Source of the DNA: Streptomyces sp. NBC_01429 | Lineage (GTDB): Bacteria > Actinomycetota > Actinomycetes > Streptomycetales > Streptomycetaceae | NCBI RefSeq assembly: GCF_036231945.1 | Contig: NZ_CP109599.1 | Span: 1,954,501-2,018,500 of the forward strand | Direction: 5' to 3' | Length of the DNA stretch: 64,000 bases | In this document: in pieces, positions 16,853 to 24,641 of the stretch | Layout: every line of letters begins with the position of its first letter | Position numbering within the stretch: position 1 is the stretch's first letter | Translations under genes and position numbers: made by a program | The notes under the pieces: model-generated | What the model saw: only the letters and a program-made list of their open reading frames with translations | Database searches by the model: none | Told to the model about the DNA's origin: nothing

Positions 16853-18391
16853 TCAGGACGGATCGGCGGCCGGGTGGTGCCGGTCGCCGAAGACCGTGCG
16901 GTGCCAGTCCTTCGCCGCCACCGCCGTGTTGTCGTACATCACGTGCTTGACCTGCGTGTACTCGTCGAAGGAGTACGCCGACATGTCCTTGCCGAAGCCG
17001 CTGGACTTGTGTCCGCCGTGCGGCATCTCGCTGATGATCGGGATGTGGTCGTTGATCCAGACGCAGCCGGCCCGCAGCTCCCGGGTGGCCCGGCCCGTGC
17101 GGTAGACGTCACGGCTCCAGGCGGAGGCGGCGAGGCCGTAGGGGGTGTCGTTGGCGAGCCGGATGCCCTCGTCGTCGGAGTCGAAGGGAAGTACGACGAG
17201 GACCGGGCCGAAGATCTCGGACTGGACGATCTCGCTGTCCTGGGCGGCGTCCGTGATGAGCGTGGGACGGTAGTAGGCGCCGTTCTTCCAGTCGCCGCCG
17301 GGCGCCTCGCCGCCGGTGACGATCCGGGCGTGGCCGCGGGCGCGGTCGACGAGCGCGGCGACCCGGTCGCGGTGGGCGTGCGAGATGAGCGGGCCGAGGT
17401 CGGTGGCGTCGTCGAAGGGGTCACCGAGGCGTACGGTCCCCATCAGGTCGGCGACGCCGCTCACGAAGGCGTCGTACAGCGGCCGTTGCACGTAGGCGCG
17501 GGTGGCGGCGGTGCAGTCCTGACCGGCGTTGATGAGGGATCCGGCGACCGCGCCGTGGACGGCGGCCGTCAGGTCGGCGTCGTCGAAGACGACGAAGGGG
17601 GCCTTGCCGCCGAGTTCGAGGTGGAGGCGCTTGACGGTGGCGGTGGCGATCCGCGCGACGCGCTTGCCGATCTCGGTGGAGCCGGTGAAGGAGGTCATCA
17701 CGACATCGGGGTGGCCGACGAGGTGTTCGCCGGCGTCGGGGCCCGCTCCGGAGACGATGTTGACGACGCCGTCGGGGATCCCGGCCCGCTGGGCGGCCTG
17801 GGCGAACATCAGTGAGGTGAGCGGGGTGATCTCGGCGGGCTTGAGCACGATGGTGTTGCCTGCGGCGATCGCCGGGAGGATCTTCCAGGCGGCCATCTGG
17901 AGCGGGTAGTTCCAGGGCGCGATCGAGCCGACGACACCGATCGGCTCGCGGCGTACGTAGGAGGTGTGGTCCCCGCTGTACTCGGCGGCGGAGACGCCTT
18001 CGAGACGGCGGGCGGCGCCGGCGAAGAAGGCGGCGTTGTCGACGGTGCCGGGGACGTCGAACTCGGTGGAGAGCTTGATCGGTTTGCCGCACTGGAGCGA
18101 TTCGGCGTACGCGAACTCCCCGGACCGGTCCGCCAGCACCTCGGCGAACCGGTGCAGGGCGTCCGAGCGCTCACTGGGGGTGGCCCCGGCCCAGCCGGGG
18201 AAGGCCGCGTGCGCGGCGGCGACGGCGTCGTCGACATCGTCCGGGCCCGCGAGTTCGTAGCCGAGGACGTCCTCGCCGGTGGCCGGATTCACCACGGTGT
18301 GCGCGCGGCCCGAAGTACCGGCCCGTATGCGCCCGCCGATGAACTGCGCCCCGCTCGCGAAGCGGTCGCGCATCTGGAAGTGGTCACCCAT
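16853..18391 (-). CDS. gamma-aminobutyraldehyde dehydrogenase-like enzyme
   Basis: About 512 residues. NAD-dependent aldehyde dehydrogenase with cofactor motif TSFTGSTEIGKRVA, catalytic glutamate in LELGGKAP, nucleophilic cysteine in NAGQDCTAA and SEIFGPVLVV. The NAGQDCTA context is that of 4-aminobutyraldehyde/betaine aldehyde dehydrogenases (PuuC/PatD/KauB group). First gene of the operon with potDABC and the FAD oxidase, so it most likely converts 4-aminobutanal from putrescine to GABA. The ATG at 18391 has GGAGAG just upstream; a longer open frame to 18460 adds residues foreign to the family. The promoter region carries a near-perfect 21-bp palindrome at 18463. Confidence 0.9.
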   Translation of the reverse strand: MGDHFQMRDRFASGAQFIGGRIRAGTSGRAHTVVNPATGEDVLGYELAGPDDVDDAVAAAHAAFPGWAGATPSERSDALHRFAEVLADRSGEFAYAESLQCGKPIKLSTEFDVPGTVDNAAFFAGAARRLEGVSAAEYSGDHTSYVRREPIGVVGSIAPWNYPLQMAAWKILPAIAAGNTIVLKPAEITPLTSLMFAQAAQRAGIPDGVVNIVSGAGPDAGEHLVGHPDVVMTSFTGSTEIGKRVARIATATVKRLHLELGGKAPFVVFDDADLTAAVHGAVAGSLINAGQDCTAATRAYVQRPLYDAFVSGVADLMGTVRLGDPFDDATDLGPLISHAHRDRVAALVDRARGHARIVTGGEAPGGDWKNGAYYRPTLITDAAQDSEIVQSEIFGPVLVVLPFDSDDEGIRLANDTPYGLAASAWSRDVYRTGRATRELRAGCVWINDHIPIISEMPHGGHKSSGFGKDMSAYSFDEYTQVKHVMYDNTAVAAKDWHRTVFGDRHHPAADPS

Positions 18392-18462
18392 GACGCTCTC
18401 CGATGGTGCGGTTGTTGCCCCGGGTTCAATTGAGTGCCGATCCTGACAGAGCACTCCCACCT

Positions 18463-18483
18463 CAACAAGGGATTCCGTTGTTG
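18463..18483. promoter_or_regulatory. 21-bp palindrome, candidate operator of the polyamine operon
   Basis: CAACAAGGGATTCCGTTGTTG: 9 of 10 base pairs are symmetric around a central T. It lies 72 bp upstream of the dehydrogenase-pot operon start and 65 bp upstream of the divergent NADAR gene, in unusually AT-rich DNA (18420-18490). This is suitable for a dimeric regulator acting on both. Confidence 0.6.
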
Positions 18484-18547
18484 CCTTTTGGTTACGCGAC
18501 GGATTCGGTCGCTCGCAGGCCGCGCGACGGCAGGAAAGACAGGGCGA

Positions 18548-19258
18548 ATGTCAGAGGTGGGTGCCAGACTCGGCCGCATGACGGAGAACGGGGCGAACGG
18601 GCGGGCGAGCGGCACGGACCTGGTGGTCGGCGCGGTCGCCGGGGCGGACGCCGTCGGCGAGTTGGCCGAGCGGACCACGCGGGGCGAGGCGGTGAAGCTG
18701 CTGCACTTCTGGGGTCACAAGCCCCGGCGTGACGGCACGCTGGGGGCGGGCTGTTTCAGCCAGTGGTGGCCCGCGCCGTTCACGGTCGACGGTGTGGAGT
18801 ACGCGACGGCGGAGCACTGGATGATGGCGCGCAAGGCCCGGCTCTTCGGCGACGAGGAGGCCGAGCACCGGGCGGTGACCGCGGCGAATCCGGCTCTCGC
18901 CAAGCGGGCGGGGCGGCTGGTGCGCGGCTTCGAGGAGAGCGTCTGGGAGCGCGAGCGCTACGAGATCGTGGTGGCGGGCAGCGTCCACAAATTCGGGCAG
19001 GACGCCGCGCTGCGGACGTTCCTGCTGGCCACGGGGGAACGAATACTCGTCGAGGCCAGCCCGATGGACCGGATCTGGGGGATCGGCTTGGCCTCGGACG
19101 ACGAGCGCGCCCACGACCCCGCCCGCTGGCGCGGGCTCAATCTGCTGGGCTTCGCGCTGATGGAGGCGCGCACGCGGCTCCGGAGCGGGACGGCGGGGAC
19201 GAGGGCGGAGAGGGCAGGGGCCGGGGAGACAGGGGCCGGACGGACGGGGAAGGGTTAG
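18548..19258 (+). CDS. NADAR-domain protein (YbiA-like)
   Basis: About 236 residues; start at ATG 18548 (AGGG before it) or ATG 18578. The NADAR fold is recognisable: LLHFWGHKP at its beginning, the conserved glutamate in YATAEHWMMARKA, tryptophans in VWERERYEIV and DRIWGIGL, and GLNLLGFALMEAR at the end. These proteins act on N-glycosidic bonds of ADP-ribose or riboflavin intermediates. Some remove ADP-ribose from guanine in DNA as antitoxins to DarT-type toxins. No toxin-like partner is adjacent. It is divergent from the polyamine operon, sharing its promoter region, and overlaps the convergent DUF4190 gene by 4 bp. The last ~30 residues are Gly/Ala/Thr-rich. Function here is unknown. Confidence 0.8.
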   Translation: MSEVGARLGRMTENGANGRASGTDLVVGAVAGADAVGELAERTTRGEAVKLLHFWGHKPRRDGTLGAGCFSQWWPAPFTVDGVEYATAEHWMMARKARLFGDEEAEHRAVTAANPALAKRAGRLVRGFEESVWERERYEIVVAGSVHKFGQDAALRTFLLATGERILVEASPMDRIWGIGLASDDERAHDPARWRGLNLLGFALMEARTRLRSGTAGTRAERAGAGETGAGRTGKG

Positions 19259-20010
19259 CGGTCGGCGCCGACCACGAACGACGTGGCGAACGGATCCTCG
19301 CTGTCGCTGGTTCCGTTCTTCTCGCCGTACGCCACGCCCGCGATGATCAGGGCGAGGAAGGCGGCGCCGATCACCGCGCCGATCGTGCCGAGGATGATGC
19401 CCGCCAGCGCCATGCCGCCGTTGTTGGCCTCGCCCCGGCCGGCCCGTCGGCGGCCGATGATGCCGAAGATCAACGCGAGGACACCGAGGATGACGCTCAG
19501 ACCCCAGAAGCAGAAGCCCACCACGGAGATGATCCCGAGCACCAGCGCGGCGACGCCCATACCGTTGGCCGGGGACTGCTGCCAGCCGCTCTGGCCGTAC
19601 CCCGGATAGCCGGGGGTCGCCGGATAGCCGGGAGTCGGCGCCGTCGGATAGCCGTAACCGGCGCCCGCGCCGGGAACGGCGGCGTACGGCGAAGCAGGCT
19701 GCTGGAAGCCCGGGGCGGACTGCTGGGGCGGGACACCGGGATAGCCGTAGGCGCCCGGGGCGCCCCCCGGTGCGCCGGGAGCGGGCGGCGGGGGCGGCAC
19801 GGCAGCGGATCCGCTGCCCGGACCGGCGCCCGTGCCGGAACCCGGCAGCACGCTCGGCATCCCCATGATCGTCGGCTGGTCGTGCACGGACGGCCCCTGC
19901 GGCTGGGGCGGCTGCGCCCCCGCGCCGTCCGGCTTCGCCCGGTACTCCGGCGGAGCCCAGGGATCATTCGGCTCGTAGCCGCCCGACGGCTGCTCGCTCT
20001 TGTCTGACAT
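19255..20010 (-). CDS. Pro/Gly-rich membrane protein with DUF4190-like domain
   Basis: 251 residues. A long disordered N-terminus (~140 residues) rich in Pro, Gly, Tyr and Gln contains PGYPATPGYPGYGQ-type repeats. It is followed by two hydrophobic hairpins (GVAALVLGIISVVGFCFWGL and GGMALAGIILGTIGAVIGA) separated by the basic GRRRAGRGE loop, the DUF4190 layout. Probably an inner-membrane protein with a cytosolic Pro-rich tail; no activity is known to me. GGGGGAGG just before the ATG at 20010 fixes the start. Confidence 0.8.
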   Translation of the reverse strand: MSDKSEQPSGGYEPNDPWAPPEYRAKPDGAGAQPPQPQGPSVHDQPTIMGMPSVLPGSGTGAGPGSGSAAVPPPPPAPGAPGGAPGAYGYPGVPPQQSAPGFQQPASPYAAVPGAGAGYGYPTAPTPGYPATPGYPGYGQSGWQQSPANGMGVAALVLGIISVVGFCFWGLSVILGVLALIFGIIGRRRAGRGEANNGGMALAGIILGTIGAVIGAAFLALIIAGVAYGEKNGTSDSEDPFATSFVVGADR

Positions 20011-20196
20011 GGTCCTCCCCCATAGTGATTCCCGGTCATGCTACGGCCTGCTTCCGGGGCGCGGACCGCCCGGCCTACGATGACCACTGCCCGTCCGGTC
20101 CCGGGCGGGCAGTGGGCGCACCGCCCCCGCCGACGCGCGCCCGGCAGCCCCACCACCGCACATCGGGGCACCCGCCCCAGCACCCGGAGGATCCTG

Positions 20197-21222
20197 ATGA
20201 CCGATCCGCACCCCTTCATCGCGGGACTGCCCAAGGCAGAACTCCATGTCCACCATGTCGGATCGGCCTCGCCCCGCATCGTGGCCGAACTGGCCGCCAG
20301 TCACCCGGACTCCAAGGTGCCCACCGACCTCGAGGCGCTCGTCGACTACTTCACGTTCACCGACTTCGCGCACTTCATCGACGTCTACCTCTCCGTCGTG
20401 GACCTGCTCCGCACCCCGGAGGACATCCGGCTGCTGACGTTCGAGATCGCCCGGGACATGGCGCGGCAGAACGTCCGCTACGCGGAGCTGACGGTCACAC
20501 CGTTCAGCTCCACGAGCCGGGGCATCCCCGAGCAGGCGTTCATGGAGGCCATCGAGGACGCGCGCAAGGCGGCCGAGGCCGAGTTGGGCGTCGTGCTGCG
20601 CTGGTGCTTCGACATCCCCGGCGAGGCCGGGCTGCGGGCCGCCGAGGAGACCACCCGGCTCGCGGTGGACCTGCGTCCCGAGGGCCTGGTCGCGTTCGGG
20701 CTCGGCGGCCCCGAGATCGGGGTGCCCCGGCCGCAGTTCAAGCCGTACTTCGACCGGGCGATCGCCGCGGGCCTGCACTCCGTGCCGCACGCCGGGGAGA
20801 CGACCGGGCCCGGCACCATCTGGGACGCGCTGCGCGAGCTGCGCGCGGAGCGCATCGGCCACGGCACCAGCGCCGTGCGGGACCCGGAGCTGCTGGCGTA
20901 TCTCGCCGAGCACCGCGTCCCGCTGGAGGTCTGCCCCACCTCCAACATCGCCACCCGCGCGGTCGCCGACCTGGAGCAGCACCCGATCAAGGAGATGGTC
21001 GCGGCCGGTGTGGTGGTGACGGTCAACAGCGACGACCCGCCGATGTTCGGTACGGACCTCAACCAGGAGTACGCGGTCGCCGCCCGGCTGCTCGGCCTGG
21101 ACGAGCGTGGGATCGCCGACCTGGCGAAGAACGCCGTGGAGGCGTCCTTCCTGGACACGGCGGGCAAGAAGGAGCTGGCCGCGCGGATCGACACGTACAC
21201 CTCCGAGTGGCTCGCACGGTAG
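20197..21222 (+). CDS. adenosine-deaminase family enzyme, probable aminodeoxyfutalosine deaminase
   Basis: 341 residues, zinc-dependent amidohydrolase. Metal ligands and catalytic residues are visible: HVHHVG near the N-terminus, HAGETTGP, the HGTSA motif and NSDDPPMFGT. From published work on COG1816 proteins, a Streptomyces avermitilis member annotated as adenosine deaminase acts on 6-aminodeoxyfutalosine in the futalosine route to menaquinone. This protein has the same HVHHVG-type variant in place of the usual HxHLDG, so I favour that function over adenosine salvage, but it is an inference. Start ATG 20197 with GGAGG six bases upstream. Its stop overlaps the next start (TAGTG), so the two are cotranscribed. 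Confidence 0.85.
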   Translation: MTDPHPFIAGLPKAELHVHHVGSASPRIVAELAASHPDSKVPTDLEALVDYFTFTDFAHFIDVYLSVVDLLRTPEDIRLLTFEIARDMARQNVRYAELTVTPFSSTSRGIPEQAFMEAIEDARKAAEAELGVVLRWCFDIPGEAGLRAAEETTRLAVDLRPEGLVAFGLGGPEIGVPRPQFKPYFDRAIAAGLHSVPHAGETTGPGTIWDALRELRAERIGHGTSAVRDPELLAYLAEHRVPLEVCPTSNIATRAVADLEQHPIKEMVAAGVVVTVNSDDPPMFGTDLNQEYAVAARLLGLDERGIADLAKNAVEASFLDTAGKKELAARIDTYTSEWLAR

Positions 21223-21974
21223 TGGCGGGCGACGGCCAGGAGCACGGGGGCCCGGGGCGCGATGTCGTCGCCGTGGGCCACCGGGGCGATCCCTACCGCG
21301 CCCGCGAGAACACGCTCGCCTCGGTTCGCTCGGCCCGGGAGCGGGGCGCGGACGCGGTCGAGATCGATGTCCGGCTGACCCGCGACGGCGTGCCCGTCCT
21401 GCTGCACGACGCCTCGCTGGAGCGGCTCTGGGGCCGGGACCGGCGGCTCGCGGAGCTGACGCACGCCGAGGTGCGCGAGCTGACGGGGGACGGTGTGCCG
21501 ACGCTGCGGGAGGCGCTCGCACCGGTGGACGGGCCGACCGGGAGCGCCGGCCGGCTGATGATCGATCTGCCCGGCGCCTCCGCGGAGTCGGTCCGTACGG
21601 TCATCGGCACGGTGCGCGAGTGCGGGGCCGCCGAGCGGGTGTACTACTGCGCGGGACCGGACACGATGCTCGCCGTGCGGGCGGCCGATCCGGCCGCCGA
21701 GATCGCGATGACCTGGACGACCCTGGCCCCGCCGCGCCCGGCGCTGCTGGCCGCCGTCAGGCCGCGCTGGCTCAACTACCGCTTCGGGCTGGTCAGCCGG
21801 GAGCTGGCCGACAGCAACCACCGCGACGGGCTGCTGGTCTCCGCCTGGACGGTGGACACCCGGCGCAGTATGCGCCGGCTGATCGCGCGCGGCGTCGACT
21901 CGATCACCACCAACCGGATCGAGGTGCTGTCCGGGCTGCTGACCTCGTCGCGGGACGTTCCCGGTACGCCCTAG
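21222..21974 (+). CDS. glycerophosphodiester phosphodiesterase
   Basis: About 250 residues. Hydrolyses glycerophosphodiesters to glycerol 3-phosphate and an alcohol. The catalytic His-Arg pair is in AVGHRGDPYRARENT, the metal-binding EID in DAVEIDVRLT and the second histidine in VLLHDASLERL. The C-terminal end has the family's SAWTVDT and GVDSITTNR motifs. No signal peptide, so it is probably cytosolic. Start: GTG at 21222 overlaps the deaminase stop as TAGTG; GTG 21207 is an in-frame alternative. The 3' end overlaps the convergent phosphatase gene by four bases. Confidence 0.88.
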   Translation: MAGDGQEHGGPGRDVVAVGHRGDPYRARENTLASVRSARERGADAVEIDVRLTRDGVPVLLHDASLERLWGRDRRLAELTHAEVRELTGDGVPTLREALAPVDGPTGSAGRLMIDLPGASAESVRTVIGTVRECGAAERVYYCAGPDTMLAVRAADPAAEIAMTWTTLAPPRPALLAAVRPRWLNYRFGLVSRELADSNHRDGLLVSAWTVDTRRSMRRLIARGVDSITTNRIEVLSGLLTSSRDVPGTP

Positions 21975-24490
21975 AACTCCAGCGGGGTGAGGACCTGTTC
22001 CGCCCAGATGGTCTTGCCGGACGCGGTCTGCCGGGTGCCCCAGCTCTGGGTGAGCTGGGCGACCAGCAGCAGACCGCGTCCGCCCTCGTCGAAGGCGTGC
22101 GCGCGGCGCAGGTGCGGGGCGGTGCTGCTGCCGTCGGAGACCTCGCAGATGAGGGTGCGGTCGCGGATCAGCCGGAGCCGGATGGGGTCGGCTCCGTACC
22201 GGATGGCGTTGGTGACCAGCTCGCTCACCACGAGTTCGGTGACGAACGCGGCCTCCGTCAGGCCCCAGGCGGCGAGCTGCGCCGAGGCGTTGTCCCTGGC
22301 GTCGGCCACCTGCGCCGGGTCGCCGGTCAGCTCCCAGGACGCCACCTGGTCGGAGTGGAGCGCGCGGGTACGGGTGACCAGGAGCGCGGCGTCGTCGGTG
22401 GGCCGGTCGGGCAGCAGCGTCGACATCACGCGGTCGCAGAGGGCCTCCAGCGAGTCCGGCTCCGGCGAGCCCGGCTCGCCGGAATCCGGCCCGGGGCCGG
22501 CGCCGTCCCGCGGGTCCGGGGTCCCCGCGCCGTCCGGGTGCGCGGCCAGCACCTCGCACAGCTGCTGGAGACCCGCGTCGACATCACGGTCCCTGCCTAC
22601 GATCAGTCCGTCGGTGCACAGCGCGAGCACGCTTCCCTCGGGCAGTTCCCGTTCGGTGACCTCGAAGGGCACGGCGCCCACGCCCAGCGGCGGCCCGGGG
22701 ACGATGCCGAACAGCTCGACCGTGCCGTCCGGCAGCCGGACCGCGGGCGGCAGATGGCCGGCGGAGGCCATCGCGCAGCTCCGGGAGACCGGGTCGTAGA
22801 CGGCGTACAGACAGGTGGCGCCGAACTCGCCGGTGGCCTCGGCGGCCGAGACCGCCGCGTCGTCGTCCTCGGCGAGGTGGCTCACCAGGTCGTCCAGGTG
22901 GGTGAGCAGCTCGTCCGGGGGCAGGTCCACGTCGGCGAGGGTGCGTACGGCCGTACGCAGCCGCCCCATGGCGGCGGAGGCGTGGATTCCGTGGCCGACG
23001 ACATCGCCGACGACGAGCGCCACGCGGTTCCCGGAGAGCGGGATGACATCGAACCAGTCGCCGCCGACACCGGCGCGGGAGCCCGCGGGCAGATAGCGGG
23101 AGGCGAACTCCACCGCGTTCTGGCCGGGCATCCGCTGGGTGAGCAGGCTGCGTTGCAGGGCCAGCGCCGTGGTGTGCTCGCGGGTGTAGCGGCGGGCGTT
23201 GTCGATGCAGACGGCGGCGCGGCTGGCCAGTTCCTCGGCGAGGACCACGTCGTCCTGCTCGAAGGGTTCGGCGCGCTGCGCGCGGGTGAAGACGGCGACG
23301 CCGAGGGTGATGCCCCGGGCCCGGAGCGGGATGGCCATCAGGGAGTGCACCCCCCGTTCCCTGACCATGGCGGCCCGCGTCTCGTTGGCCCCGATCCACA
23401 GGGTGAACCCCGGATCGCCCAGCCTGCTGAGCGCGGGGCGGCCGGTGGTGAGGCAGCGGGCGGGCGGCGAGGACTCCGGGTAGGTCTCAAGACCGCCCAG
23501 TTCGACCGCGGCGGTGGTGATGCGCGGGTCGGCGGCCTTGTGTGAGACGCGTCGCAGCCGTACGTCGTTGTTGACGGGCCCTTCGGTCGGCTCCTCGCCG
23601 CGCATGACGGAGTCCAGCAGATCGACGGTTCCGTAGTCGCCGAGGACGGGCACGGCCAGCTGGGCGAGTTCCTCGGCGGTGCGCACCACGTCCAGGGTGG
23701 TCCCGATGGCGGTGCCGGCCTCCTTGAGCAGCAGCAGCCGCTGTCGGGCCCAGTACTGCTCGCTGCTGTCGAAGGCCAGTACGGCGACGCCGCGCTGCTG
23801 TTCGTCCGCGTCGCGCACGGGCCACATGTGGATGTTCCAGGCGTGGACGCGGGGCGAGGACAGGGCGTTGGTGTAGCTCTCGTAGTGCAGCGGCTTCCCG
23901 GTCCTGTTCACCCGGCGCAGATGCTCCAGGAAGTTCTGGCTGTCGTGGTCGCCGATGGCGATGGTGTCGCTGAAGAACCGTCCGCGCAGTTCCTCCTCCG
24001 TGCGGCCCAGGACCCCGCAGGCGGCGGAGTTGAGCCGGATGTAGCGCTCCTCGGTGTCGACGGCGGACATCGACACGGGTGCCTGGGCGACCGTCGCCTC
24101 CACCGTCAGCGGGTCGGCGTCGGGCGGCTGGGCCATCGCGTTGACGGTGACCACGAATCCTCTGGTCCCGCCGTCCGCGTCCAGGAGCGGGCAGGCCACC
24201 AGGCCGAGTTCCAGCCGGCCGCCGTCCCGGTGCCGTACGGCGGCGGTGCCGCGCCACACGTCCGCGCGGCGCAGCGCCGCCACGGCGGCCGCGGTCTCGG
24301 CGGGCTCCGAGGCGAGGAGGCGGGCGGCGGGGCGGCCGACCGCCTGCGCCGCCGTGTATCCGAGAAGGGATCCGGCGCCTTTGCTCCATCCGGTGACGGT
24401 CCCGCGCGTGTCCACGGTGACGACGGCCGCGGACTCCCGCTCCCGGCGGCCTCTTCGCCCCTCGTGAGAAGTGTTGCCACCAGTGCTCAT
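21971..24490 (-). CDS. PAS-PAS-GAF-SpoIIE phosphatase-HATPase regulatory protein
   Basis: 839 residues with no membrane segment. Order: PAS domain (about 20-115, TGWSKGAGSLLGYTAAQAVG), second PAS (about 130-250, YIRLNSAACGVLGRTEEEL), GAF-type domain (about 260-410), PP2C/SpoIIE phosphatase (about 430-670, with GVGGDWFDV, GDVVGHG, ASAGHLPP and LCTDGLIV holding the metal-binding aspartates) and an anti-sigma-like HATPase_c domain at the C-terminus (VVSELVTNAIRYGADP, EGGRGLLLV). Such proteins dephosphorylate anti-sigma antagonists and, through the kinase domain, may also phosphorylate them, in stress or developmental signalling. No cognate antagonist lies beside it. Convergent with the phosphodiesterase by four bases. 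Confidence 0.87.
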   Translation of the reverse strand: MSTGGNTSHEGRRGRRERESAAVVTVDTRGTVTGWSKGAGSLLGYTAAQAVGRPAARLLASEPAETAAAVAALRRADVWRGTAAVRHRDGGRLELGLVACPLLDADGGTRGFVVTVNAMAQPPDADPLTVEATVAQAPVSMSAVDTEERYIRLNSAACGVLGRTEEELRGRFFSDTIAIGDHDSQNFLEHLRRVNRTGKPLHYESYTNALSSPRVHAWNIHMWPVRDADEQQRGVAVLAFDSSEQYWARQRLLLLKEAGTAIGTTLDVVRTAEELAQLAVPVLGDYGTVDLLDSVMRGEEPTEGPVNNDVRLRRVSHKAADPRITTAAVELGGLETYPESSPPARCLTTGRPALSRLGDPGFTLWIGANETRAAMVRERGVHSLMAIPLRARGITLGVAVFTRAQRAEPFEQDDVVLAEELASRAAVCIDNARRYTREHTTALALQRSLLTQRMPGQNAVEFASRYLPAGSRAGVGGDWFDVIPLSGNRVALVVGDVVGHGIHASAAMGRLRTAVRTLADVDLPPDELLTHLDDLVSHLAEDDDAAVSAAEATGEFGATCLYAVYDPVSRSCAMASAGHLPPAVRLPDGTVELFGIVPGPPLGVGAVPFEVTERELPEGSVLALCTDGLIVGRDRDVDAGLQQLCEVLAAHPDGAGTPDPRDGAGPGPDSGEPGSPEPDSLEALCDRVMSTLLPDRPTDDAALLVTRTRALHSDQVASWELTGDPAQVADARDNASAQLAAWGLTEAAFVTELVVSELVTNAIRYGADPIRLRLIRDRTLICEVSDGSSTAPHLRRAHAFDEGGRGLLLVAQLTQSWGTRQTASGKTIWAEQVLTPLEF

Positions 24491-24641
24491 CGCTCTCGAT
24501 TCGCCTTCGCGGTCCCCTCACCCACCAGGATGCCCGTATCGCCGATCACCAACAAACGCAGGCGGGGGCGGGTGGCGCTCGCGGCCGGGAACGCGAAAGC
24601 GGGCCGTGGACAGGAGATTCCACGGCCCGCCGAGCGGCCGG

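Noticed and set aside
18548..20010. NADAR plus DUF4190 pair as a toxin-antitoxin or defence unit
   Set aside because: The genes are convergent rather than cotranscribed, and the DUF4190 membrane protein has no toxin feature.
20038..20196. Upstream 53-codon extension of the deaminase
   Set aside because: GGAGG six bases before ATG 20197 and family N-terminus place the start there; the extension is Arg/Pro-rich leader.
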